From positions 74,242-138,241 of the forward strand of contig NZ_JBPPLY010000008.1 of assembly GCF_051535215.1 (NCBI RefSeq): a DNA stretch of 64,000 nucleotides. The letters are read 5' to 3'. The position numbers and the translations under genes are program-made. Shown one piece after another: positions 52,541 to 60,269 of the stretch. The notes below the pieces were generated by a model, which was not told where the DNA came from, ran no database searches, and saw only the letters and a list, made by a program, of their open reading frames with translations. This stretch comes from Nitrobacter sp051535215 (lineage in GTDB: Bacteria; Pseudomonadota; Alphaproteobacteria; Rhizobiales; Xanthobacteraceae). Position 1 is the first letter of the stretch. Each line of letters begins with the position of its first letter.

Positions 52541-52822
52541 TCAGCGAGATTTTGGCAGGCGGTCGACAATACGCGTCCAAGTGGGAGATGGCGGTTGAGA
52601 TTTAGTGAGTTTGCGAGCCTCGTCACTTTGAGCGACGTTCTCGTTTCCGACGGCGATGTCGGGTTCGAGCGACTGGACGAAGGCAAATGAGTAAAAGGGC
52701 GCTTCGACAATAGCATTCGCATAGATCAGCTGACCCACGGTGCCGGGCAGACCCACGCGCATGTTTATGGGCGTAAGGGCCACGAAATCGGTGTCGTCAA
52801 TTTCGACGGTTCTGCGAGTCAC
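52541..52822 (-). CDS. Possible small hypothetical protein
   Basis: A 93-residue frame (MTRRTVEIDDTDFVALTPIN ...) with fair codon use in an otherwise gene-poor stretch, 52267-52957. There are no clear motifs, and a ribosome-binding site is not obvious. It may be a real gene or a chance frame. Confidence 0.35.
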   Translation of the reverse strand: MTRRTVEIDDTDFVALTPINMRVGLPGTVGQLIYANAIVEAPFYSFAFVQSLEPDIAVGNENVAQSDEARKLTKSQPPSPTWTRIVDRLPKSR

Positions 52823-52957
52823 GGCACGAAATGCCGTTTGAGTGACGCCGATGCTGACGCTCTGCGAGATCGTGGTTTCACGATTGAGGCCGGCAATATC
52901 GTCGAGTGGATCGTGCTATCCAATCAGCCTGAACTACTGTTTGGGTGATGGCGGCGC

Positions 52958-53881
52958 TTACGCGCCGCCAAACTTCCAGACCGGGATGCCGAGCTTCTTG
53001 GCCTTGTCGGCGAGGTTGTCGTTGATGCCCGTGCCGGGGAAGTGCAGCACGCCTTTCGGTACGATCTGCAGCATCTCGTCGTTGCGCTTGAAGGGTGCGG
53101 CGCGGCCGTGCTTTGTCCAGTCGGGTGCGAAGCCGATTTGCGGGACATTGCGATTCCTGGCCCAGAGGGAAGCGATCTTCTCGGCGCCCTTCGGCGACTT
53201 GCCGTGGATCAGCACCATGTCGGGGTGCTTTTCGTGGACCTGGTCGAGCTTTGCCCAGATCAGGCGGTGGTTGTCGAAATCGAGCCCGCCGGTGACGGCG
53301 ATCTTCGGGCCGGGCGGCAGAAGCACCTCCTGCTCGGCGCGCTTCTTCGCCATGATGAAGTCGCGGCTGTCGATCATCGCCGAGGTGAGGTTGCGATGAT
53401 TGACCTTCGATCCTGACCGCGGGAGCCATGCTTTGCCGACCTGGCGTTCGTAGTGCTCGGCGGATTGGTCGCGCATCAGTTCGAAGGCGGTCTGGCGTTC
53501 GACCAGTGTCTTGCCCTCGGCGATCAGGCGCTCGAGATCGACCGACTTCACCTCGCTGCCGTCCTGTTCGCGCTGGGAGCGCTTCTGGGACTGCTCGTTG
53601 TCGTCGAGCTCGCGGTTGATGCGTTCGGCGGCGCGATGAAAGACGTTCACGGTCGACCAGAGCAGATCGTCGAGGTCGGGTTCGAGGCGCGTGTCCTCCA
53701 GGGTCACGATCAGGGCGTCGAAGATGTCGGCGATCGCGCCCGCGACTGCGTTGCCGTCCGGCAGAAGCCGCTGATCGGGTTCGTCGGCGAAAGGCCGGTA
53801 GCCGTGGAGCTGCAATTCGTTGAGGACGTGGTCGGTCGGTGAGGATTCGTGGTGCGGTTCGTAGTCGTCGAGATCGCGCAT
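52958..53881 (-). CDS. DUF2493 protein (SLOG/Rossmann-like) of the ICE
   Basis: 307 aa from the ATG at 53881 (MRDLDDYEPHHESSPTDHVL). Longer upstream frames enter a GC-rich leader. The N-terminal half is an acidic, helical region. The C-terminal DUF2493 domain has PKIAVTGGLDFDNHRLIWAK, VLIHGKSPKGAEKIASLWAR and KHGRAAPFKRNDEML, a Rossmann-like nucleotide-binding arrangement with a GxSPKGAE loop. Such proteins are widespread on alphaproteobacterial plasmids; the ligand is unknown. Confidence 0.88.
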   Translation of the reverse strand: MRDLDDYEPHHESSPTDHVLNELQLHGYRPFADEPDQRLLPDGNAVAGAIADIFDALIVTLEDTRLEPDLDDLLWSTVNVFHRAAERINRELDDNEQSQKRSQREQDGSEVKSVDLERLIAEGKTLVERQTAFELMRDQSAEHYERQVGKAWLPRSGSKVNHRNLTSAMIDSRDFIMAKKRAEQEVLLPPGPKIAVTGGLDFDNHRLIWAKLDQVHEKHPDMVLIHGKSPKGAEKIASLWARNRNVPQIGFAPDWTKHGRAAPFKRNDEMLQIVPKGVLHFPGTGINDNLADKAKKLGIPVWKFGGA

Positions 53882-54190
53882 CGGATGCTCCGTCGGATGG
53901 ACCGCGACCGTCGCGGCCTTCATGGCGACGAAGCCCACCGGCGGGATGGCGCTGCACCCGGAGCGTAAGCGGAGGGCCGGAGCGTCAGCGGAGGATGGCG
54001 AAGGCCGGCTATTTTGGTTCGCGATGGAAAGCGGCCCCTTGAGGCCGCGCCGGAAAATAGTCGGCCGCAGCCATTGCCGGGCCGGCCCGCCTGTGGGCCG
54101 ATCGCCCTCTCGAAGGCCGAGGCGCGGTCCTCTCCGATGCCTTGCATGCGAAGGGTTTGACGGCCGCACCGTCACCCCCTTCCTTACCGG
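53882..54190. other. Intergenic region with hairpins, no gene
   Basis: These 309 bp separate the Toprim gene from the DUF2493 gene. They include GCGGCC-N6-GGCCGC near 54030-54050 and several GAGAGG-like purine tracts, but not the full leader of the four neighbouring genes. No coding frame is convincing. Confidence 0.4.
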
Positions 54191-55228
54191 CTATGCCGCC
54201 AGCGCCATGAAGCGTGCGACGTCCTGCGGCCCGAGCTGCACCCGCGTCTGACTGCGCAGGGTCGCGAGGCCGAGGGTGCGGAGATCCTCGTTGAAGTCGC
54301 CGAGCTGTGGCGAGATCACGATCGTCTCGATCCCGGCCGCGTTCGCCCGTTCGACCAGGCTGTCGCGCGCACCATCGCCCGCCGGATCGTCATCGCGTAG
54401 GATGTAGAGCCGACGCAGCGTGTCCGGGAACAGGATGGCGGCGAGATGTGCTGCGGAGAGCGCCGCCACCATCGGCATGTTGGGCACGACCTGTCGGACC
54501 GAAAGGACCGTCTCGATGCCTTCGCCGGCCGCCATGACCTCGCCGCCGACGCCAAAGCGAACCGCATTGCCGAGAAGGTCGCCCATTGCTCGTCTCGGGG
54601 TGTCGAGTGGCGCCTTGTCCCGGCGTTGCGGGTCGAGCCAGGTGCGATGCGCCCCGGTGATCCTGCCATCGAGATCGGTGACGGCGGCGATCATGGCCGG
54701 CCATGTCTCGGTCGTTGCGTGCTCGTCAGGGCGATAATAGCAGCGCGGGTGGAAATACAGATTTCCGGTTCCACGGAGATCCGTAATGCCGCGTTGCCGC
54801 AGATACGCCGCGACGATTGTGCCCGCGATCGGCTGCGACATGCGGATGAGGCGCCGTGCGGCTTCGGGCGATCCATGCGGTGCGGGCGCCAGCGGCTGGA
54901 AGACCGACGGTTCCGGTGCTGACGATGGCATGCTGAGGAAGGTCCGAGCCTCGTCAGCGACATCCTTGAAGTCGATGAGGCCGCAGCTCTCGCGGATCAC
55001 GTCGAGAAGATCGCCATGTTCGCCGGTAGCGGCGTCGGTCCATTTCCCGGCAGGGCCTTTGGGCGAGTCCTTCAGCCGGACGTACATCGAGCGGCCCTTG
55101 GTGTTACGGGCATCACCTACCTGCCAGTAATTGCCCTGACGGTGGCCGTTGCTGAGATAATGGCGGCACACCGCCTCGGCCTGCCGGCCGAGACGCTGCG
55201 CGAGGTCGGATGCGTCGAGACGGGCCAT
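54191..55228 (-). CDS. Toprim-domain primase-like protein (DUF7146 type)
   Basis: 345 aa from the ATG at 55228, which overlaps the preceding gene's stop (TGATG); a GTG at 55231 is the alternative. The N-terminus (GRQAEAVCRHYLSNGHRQGN, YWQVGDARNTKGRSM) recalls the zinc/primase-associated region. The Toprim domain has GEVMAAGEGIETVLSVRQVV (Glu motif) and LYILRDDDPAGDGARDSL (DxD motif). The fold suits a plasmid primase or topoisomerase-like function in ICE DNA maintenance. Confidence 0.9.
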   Translation of the reverse strand: MARLDASDLAQRLGRQAEAVCRHYLSNGHRQGNYWQVGDARNTKGRSMYVRLKDSPKGPAGKWTDAATGEHGDLLDVIRESCGLIDFKDVADEARTFLSMPSSAPEPSVFQPLAPAPHGSPEAARRLIRMSQPIAGTIVAAYLRQRGITDLRGTGNLYFHPRCYYRPDEHATTETWPAMIAAVTDLDGRITGAHRTWLDPQRRDKAPLDTPRRAMGDLLGNAVRFGVGGEVMAAGEGIETVLSVRQVVPNMPMVAALSAAHLAAILFPDTLRRLYILRDDDPAGDGARDSLVERANAAGIETIVISPQLGDFNEDLRTLGLATLRSQTRVQLGPQDVARFMALAA

Positions 55229-58200
55229 CACGCCGCCTCCCGCTCGCCGACGCGCTGGATCGGATATCTGTCGATCAGCTTGCCGATAATGGCCGCGCCG
55301 TCAGCGCCGATGGGCACGAAGAAGCGAAGCTTCCACGAGATGATCTCGCTGAAGAGACCATCGGCGCGCAGGCGCTCGCGCATCGCGTCGGTGAAGCCCG
55401 ACAGTTCGATGCGATCGCCGCCCATGACGCGCACGCGGCGAAGCTGGAGACTCTCGGCGAGATCGAGGATCGTCTTGCCCTCGACCAGCGCGGCATAGGC
55501 ATGGTCGGCGGACAGGTTCGTCGTCCCGACCGTCGTAGCGTTGGCGACCCAGGCCGGTAACACGCGGCGGCCGATGATCCGTTCCCCGTCATCGGTCTGG
55601 AGCCGATAGACGCGGCTCGACTCGTTGGGCAGCCGCTTCCAGATCGGTAGCAGGAGACCGGCGACGATGTGGATGGTGGAATCGGACCAGGCCGGCACGT
55701 CCGCGACCTCGGCGTTCCACGCGGCGGTGAACTCGGCCCGGCTGGCGGCGATCCAATGGCTCTCGTCCATCATGCGCAGCGAGGCGTGATGCTGCTCCAT
55801 CGGCCGGATCAGCCGGACGCGACGTTCAATCTCGCCATCGTCGAGCATGAGCGAGGGCGCCGGAAGCTGAACGGCGGCGCGGTGCGAGCGCTCGTTGACC
55901 AGCAACATGGCGGCCGGATCGTCGAGCCACGCCATGGCTTCGTCGGCACTCATCGGCCGGTTGCGCTCGCGCTGCTGGATGGTGAGCAGGCTGGTTTCCG
56001 CGCCCGTGCCCGGATGGGTGTAGATGGTTTGGCGATCGGTGACGACGAAGCTCTCCGCGCGCAGCGTTTCCAGTCCGATGTCGTAGATGCCGGCGGCGAT
56101 CGCGCCCTCGACCTTGGCGGTCAGGAGCTGCTCGAAAGCGGCAAACAGGACGTCCTGCAAGTCGATGGTCAGCGCGAGCAGGCGATTGAGGAAGGTGGTG
56201 ATCGGCGGCAGCTCGTCCTTGATGCCGTTGTCGTCCATCAGCTTCAGGCCGGTCGTGTCCTCGAACCGCTGGAGCGAGCACCCCTCGACCTTGCCGCGGA
56301 CGATCAGGATGTAGAGCTGACGAAGCGCATCACGCGCATAATGGCTCTCCAGATTGTCCTCGGGCCGGAAGAGGCCCTGGCCGCCGGTCTGGCGCTGGCC
56401 GCGCGTGATCGCGCCCAGCGTGTCGAGCCGGCGCGCGATGGTCGAGAGGAAGCGCTTCTCCGCCTTCACATTGGTCGCGATCGGGCGGAAGAGCGGCGGC
56501 TGCGCCTGGTTGGTGCGGTGCGTGCGGCCGAGGCCCTGGATCGCCGCGTCGGCCTTCCAGCCCGGTTCGAGCAGATAATGGACGCGAAGCCGCGTGTTCC
56601 GCGCCGACAGCTCCGCGTGGTAGCTGCGGCCCGTGCCGCCGGCGTCGCTGAACACGAGCACGCGCTTCAAATCGTCCATGAAGGCCTGCGTCTCGGCGAG
56701 GTTGGCGGATGCCGCGCGGGTCTCGACCACAAGGCGCTGCCCCTTGCGCACGATGCGGCGCGAGCGACCAGTGACCTCGGCCACCATGTCGCTCCCAAAA
56801 TGCTGAACGATCTGGTCGAGCGCGCCCGGGACCGGCGGAAGGCTGGCGAGCTTCTCGATCAGCTCGGTGCGGCGGGCAACCGCCTCGCGGCTCTCGACGG
56901 GTTGGCCGTCACGATAGACCGGGCGCGAGGACATATTGCCCTCGCCGTCGGTGAAGGGCTCGTAGAGCTGCACCGGGAAGGAATGGGCGAGATAGTCCAG
57001 GACATATTCGCGCGGCGTGATGTCGACGCGAATGTCATTCCATTCCTCGGTCGGGACTTCGGCCAGGCGCCGTTCCATCAGCGCCTCGCCGGTCGAGACG
57101 ATCTGGATGACCGCCGAATGCCCCGCCTCCAGGTCCGCGGCGATCGAGCGGATCAACGTCGGCGTCTTCATCGAAGTCAGCAGATGACCGAAGAAACGCT
57201 GCTTGGCGCTTTCGAAGGCGGAGCGGGCAGCGGATTTGGCCTGGCGGTTCAACGTCCCGGTCGAGCCGGTGATGTTGGCGGCCTGCATGGCCGCGTCGAG
57301 ATGGTTGTGGATGATGGCGAAGGCGCCGGCATAGACATCGTAGATGCGCCGCTGCTCGGCGGTCAGCTCATGCTCGACCAGCTCATATTCCACCCCGTCG
57401 AACGACAGCGAGCGGGCGGTGTAGAGGCCGAGTGCGCGCAGATCGCGCGCGAGCACCTCCATCGCCGCGACGCCACCGGCCTCGATCGCCTCGACGAACT
57501 CGGCGCGGGTGGAGAATGGAAAATCATCGCCACCCCACAGTCCCAGGCGCTGCGCGTAGGCAAGGTTCTGGACTGTGGTGGCACCGGTGGCGGAGACATA
57601 GACGACACGGGCATTGGGCAAGGCGTGCTGCAGGCGAAGTCCTGCGCGCCCTTGCTGCGAAGGCGTGACATCGCCCCGTTCTCCCTTGCCGCCACCGGCG
57701 TTCTGCATCGCGTGCGCCTCGTCGAAAATGATCACTCCGTCGAAATCGGAGCCCAACCATTCGACGATCTGCTTGACCCGCGAAACCTTCTCGCCGCGGT
57801 CGTCGGAGCGCAGCGTGGCATAGGTTGTAAATAGGACGCCTTCCGGCAGCGCGATCGGCTTGCCCTGCGGGAAGCGCGAGAGCGGCGTGACCAGCAGGCG
57901 CTCCATGCCGAGCGCGGACCAGTCGCGCTGCGCGTCCTCGATCAGCTTGTCGGATTTGCTGATCCAGACCGCCTTGCGCCGGCCCTGCATCCAGTTGTCG
58001 AGCACGATGCTGGCGGACTCGCGCCCTTTTCCGACGCCGGTGCCGTCGCCGACGAAGAAACCGTGCCGGAAGCGAATGGCGCCGCGCGCATCATCGGCGG
58101 CGGCCGCCACGACATCGAAGGTGGCGTCGACGGTCCACGAGCCCGCGAGAAAATCGGAATGGGCTTCGCCCGCGAAAATCAGGGTTTCGAGCTGGGCGTC

Positions 58201-59541
58201 GGACAGCGAGCCGAGGATGGTCGCCGGCAGCGTCGGCCGATAGCTCGGCTTTGGCGGAGCGACCGAGGCCATGGCGGCCGATTGCACGAGCTTGGTGGGA
58301 TGGGCCTGAGAGCCGGGAATACGGATCGTCTGCAATCCGTATTGCTCGTAGATCGCGTCGCTGAGGCGAGCGCTCTCGGCCGGGGTCCAGTCGACGGTCT
58401 CATAGGCGAGTGGCACGCCCTCGGGATCGGCGATGCTGGTGCGGTTCGGCGACGGGGTCGCGGCGCGGGCGAGATAACCGCGAACGGTGCGCGGTGCGGC
58501 GCTGACCGGCGTGATCCAGACAGCAGGCGCAAGAGGCGAGCGCGGCGGCACATGCCCGGCGATCCACGTCATCAGCGTGGCGATGTCGGGCGCGGTGCCG
58601 GGTGATGCGGGAAAGGCGGTCGAATCGTCGGCCGGGATCTTGTCGATCACGGTCAGCCGGGTTTCGACGGTCGTGCCGTGCTTGGCATAGACCGAGCCGT
58701 TCACGGCAGCGGTGAAGACGACGCGGGCCCGCTCCTGCAGGCGAACGAAGGCGTCGCGCCAGGCCGGCATGTCCGGTCCGAAATTCGCGCCGGTGATCGC
58801 GACCAGGCGCCCGCCATCGGCGAGCCGCGCGAGCGCGGATGCGAGATGGCGATAGGCTGCGTCGGCGACCCGCCCCTCGACATTGGCGAGCACTGAGAAT
58901 GGCGGATTCATCACCACCACGGTCGGGACGGTCGCCGGGTCGAGATGATCGTCGATCTGGGCCCCGTCGAAGCGGGTCACGGGAACGGCCGGAAAGAGGG
59001 ATGAAATCAACGCGGCCCGGGTTTCGGCGAGTTCGTTGAGGACGAGCGTGCCGCCGGTGATTTCGGCGAGGATGGCGAGAAGGCCGGTGCCGGCCGACGG
59101 CTCAAGCACGCGATCGGCGGGAGTGATGGCGGCCGCGGTGATCGCGGCCAGGCCGAGCGGGATCGGCGTCGAGAATTGCTGGAAAGCCTGAGCCTCTTCG
59201 GAGCGACGCGTGTGGGTGGGCAGCAAGTTCGCGATCTTGCTGAACCGCGCAGCGGCCGCAGCCGGAGAACCGGCTTTGCGCAAAAGCGCCTTTCCGTATT
59301 TGCGGAGCATGAGGACGGTAGCGGCTTCGCAAGCCTCATAAGCGGCCTTCCAGTCCCAGGCGCCCGAGGTGTCGGAGGCGCCGAAGGCGGTCTCCATGGC
59401 GGTGCGCAGGATCGCAGCGTCGATACGTTGACCGCGCTCGAGATGAGGAAGGAGGAGAAGTGCCGCGGAATGGATGGCGGCGACATCGGTCGGCTGATCG
59501 ACGCCGATCGGCAGCGCCGACGCAAGGGTGTGAGCGTTCAT
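55228..59541 (-). CDS. Methylase-like domain fused to Strawberry-notch-type helicase
   Basis: 1437 aa from the ATG at 59541 (MNAHTLASALPIGVDQPTDV). Residues ~140-290 form a methyltransferase-like domain with motif I LEPSAGTGLLAI (~147) and motif IV VVMNPPFSVL (~212). Residues ~440-1000 form a superfamily 2 helicase of the Strawberry-notch type, with Walker A GDGTGVGKGRESAS (~498) and a DEAH box IIFDEAHAMQNAG (~607), then VLVFSDAGGTGRSYHAEL and GLGRTHRTNQAQPP. The bacterial members are common on plasmids and phages; suggested roles are DNA modification and unwinding. A leader with a GAGAGAG-type hairpin precedes it. Confidence 0.92.
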   Translation of the reverse strand: MNAHTLASALPIGVDQPTDVAAIHSAALLLLPHLERGQRIDAAILRTAMETAFGASDTSGAWDWKAAYEACEAATVLMLRKYGKALLRKAGSPAAAAARFSKIANLLPTHTRRSEEAQAFQQFSTPIPLGLAAITAAAITPADRVLEPSAGTGLLAILAEITGGTLVLNELAETRAALISSLFPAVPVTRFDGAQIDDHLDPATVPTVVVMNPPFSVLANVEGRVADAAYRHLASALARLADGGRLVAITGANFGPDMPAWRDAFVRLQERARVVFTAAVNGSVYAKHGTTVETRLTVIDKIPADDSTAFPASPGTAPDIATLMTWIAGHVPPRSPLAPAVWITPVSAAPRTVRGYLARAATPSPNRTSIADPEGVPLAYETVDWTPAESARLSDAIYEQYGLQTIRIPGSQAHPTKLVQSAAMASVAPPKPSYRPTLPATILGSLSDAQLETLIFAGEAHSDFLAGSWTVDATFDVVAAAADDARGAIRFRHGFFVGDGTGVGKGRESASIVLDNWMQGRRKAVWISKSDKLIEDAQRDWSALGMERLLVTPLSRFPQGKPIALPEGVLFTTYATLRSDDRGEKVSRVKQIVEWLGSDFDGVIIFDEAHAMQNAGGGKGERGDVTPSQQGRAGLRLQHALPNARVVYVSATGATTVQNLAYAQRLGLWGGDDFPFSTRAEFVEAIEAGGVAAMEVLARDLRALGLYTARSLSFDGVEYELVEHELTAEQRRIYDVYAGAFAIIHNHLDAAMQAANITGSTGTLNRQAKSAARSAFESAKQRFFGHLLTSMKTPTLIRSIAADLEAGHSAVIQIVSTGEALMERRLAEVPTEEWNDIRVDITPREYVLDYLAHSFPVQLYEPFTDGEGNMSSRPVYRDGQPVESREAVARRTELIEKLASLPPVPGALDQIVQHFGSDMVAEVTGRSRRIVRKGQRLVVETRAASANLAETQAFMDDLKRVLVFSDAGGTGRSYHAELSARNTRLRVHYLLEPGWKADAAIQGLGRTHRTNQAQPPLFRPIATNVKAEKRFLSTIARRLDTLGAITRGQRQTGGQGLFRPEDNLESHYARDALRQLYILIVRGKVEGCSLQRFEDTTGLKLMDDNGIKDELPPITTFLNRLLALTIDLQDVLFAAFEQLLTAKVEGAIAAGIYDIGLETLRAESFVVTDRQTIYTHPGTGAETSLLTIQQRERNRPMSADEAMAWLDDPAAMLLVNERSHRAAVQLPAPSLMLDDGEIERRVRLIRPMEQHHASLRMMDESHWIAASRAEFTAAWNAEVADVPAWSDSTIHIVAGLLLPIWKRLPNESSRVYRLQTDDGERIIGRRVLPAWVANATTVGTTNLSADHAYAALVEGKTILDLAESLQLRRVRVMGGDRIELSGFTDAMRERLRADGLFSEIISWKLRFFVPIGADGAAIIGKLIDRYPIQRVGEREAA

Positions 59542-59569
59542 GGGGGACGTCCTCGGGAGAGCGGAGGGG

Positions 59570-59645
59570 GAAAGCCCGCCGGCGCTCTCTCTCGGACCGG
59601 ACGGGCTCAACCCGTCCCGGCCTCCCTCTCGCTCTCAAAGGGCGC
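59570..59645 (-). promoter_or_regulatory. GAGAGAG-hairpin leader, copy before the helicase gene
   Basis: A stem GCCCG-CCGG / CCGGaCGGGC (59574-59582 with 59597-59606, one bulged base) encloses GAGAGAGAG (59585-59593). A second short GACGGGTTGAGCCCGTC hairpin overlaps it. The start codon is 33 bp downstream. Confidence 0.6.
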
Positions 59646-59689
59646 GGCCCGGCCGCGCCATCAGGCGACAGACAATGGTCTCGATGATG

Positions 59690-60103
59690 TCAGGCATCAT
59701 CGCCGCCATCGAGCATCTCAGCGAGCCAGCCGTCAGTATAGGTCCAGGCCACGGTTTCACCGGTCGCGAGATCGAGGACATGCGCGCCGCCACCGAAGCC
59801 GTCGAGACGAGGCCGGGAGCAGGTGTTGGCGTACTGGAAACCCCAGCGTCCGGTGAGGTGGAATTCGGCGGCGCAGCGTATGACGAACTGGATCAGCCGT
59901 TCGGGATCGCCAGTGACGTCGTCGCGCATCCAGAGTTTGGTGCCGCCATGTTCGGGCTGGATGGACAGGAGGAAGCCATCGGACGGCGGTTCCTCGGATG
60001 CTCCGTCCTCGGACAGCTGGTTGTAGAGATCGAGCGCGCGGGCTGCGTTCTCGGGCGTGCCGACATCGAGCAGGCATGAGAAATGGGTGAAATAGTCGGC
60101 CAT
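59690..60103 (-). CDS. Hypothetical ICE protein
   Basis: 137 aa from the ATG at 60103 (MADYFTHFSCLLDVGTPENA). The sequence is acidic and aromatic, with no signal or TM. LYNQLSEDGASEEPPSDGFL lies in the middle and GGGAHVLDLATGETVAWTYT near the end. A family of plasmid hypotheticals with this layout is likely, but I cannot name it. It is preceded by a GAGAGAG-hairpin leader. Confidence 0.7.
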   Translation of the reverse strand: MADYFTHFSCLLDVGTPENAARALDLYNQLSEDGASEEPPSDGFLLSIQPEHGGTKLWMRDDVTGDPERLIQFVIRCAAEFHLTGRWGFQYANTCSRPRLDGFGGGAHVLDLATGETVAWTYTDGWLAEMLDGGDDA

Positions 60104-60127
60104 GCGGCCACTCCCGGAGAGCAGGGA

Positions 60128-60200
60128 AAGGGCGAGCCGGCAGGCGCTCTCTCCTCCATGTCCGGCTCGCCACGCCCGGGCCAAACTCTCCCTCTCGATC
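60128..60200 (-). promoter_or_regulatory. GAGAGAG-hairpin leader, copy before the 137-aa gene
   Basis: A perfect 10-bp stem GGCGAGCCGG / CCGGCTCGCC (60131-60140, 60162-60171) encloses GGAGAGAGCG (CTCTCTC at 60147-60153 on the plus strand). The start codon is about 28 bp downstream. Confidence 0.65.
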
Positions 60201-60210
60201 GCCGCGCATG

Positions 60211-60246
60211 AAAAAAGCCCGACGCCCCCGAAGGGGCGCCGGGCTG
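60211..60246 (-). terminator. Rho-independent terminator after parB-like gene
   Basis: On the minus strand AGCCCGGCGCCCC-ttcg-GGGGGCGTCGGGCT folds with a strong GC stem of about 13 bp and is followed by six T. It lies 24 bp downstream of the parB-like stop. Confidence 0.88.
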
Positions 60247-60269
60247 GTCAAGTCAGATGAGGACCGCCG

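Noticed and set aside
52480..52560. Riboswitch-like GC hairpins near 52.5 kb
   Set aside because: No match to a conserved riboswitch core could be seen, and no metabolic gene lies downstream.
55669..57834. Plus-strand frame of 721 codons
   Set aside because: Antisense shadow of the Strawberry-notch helicase gene.
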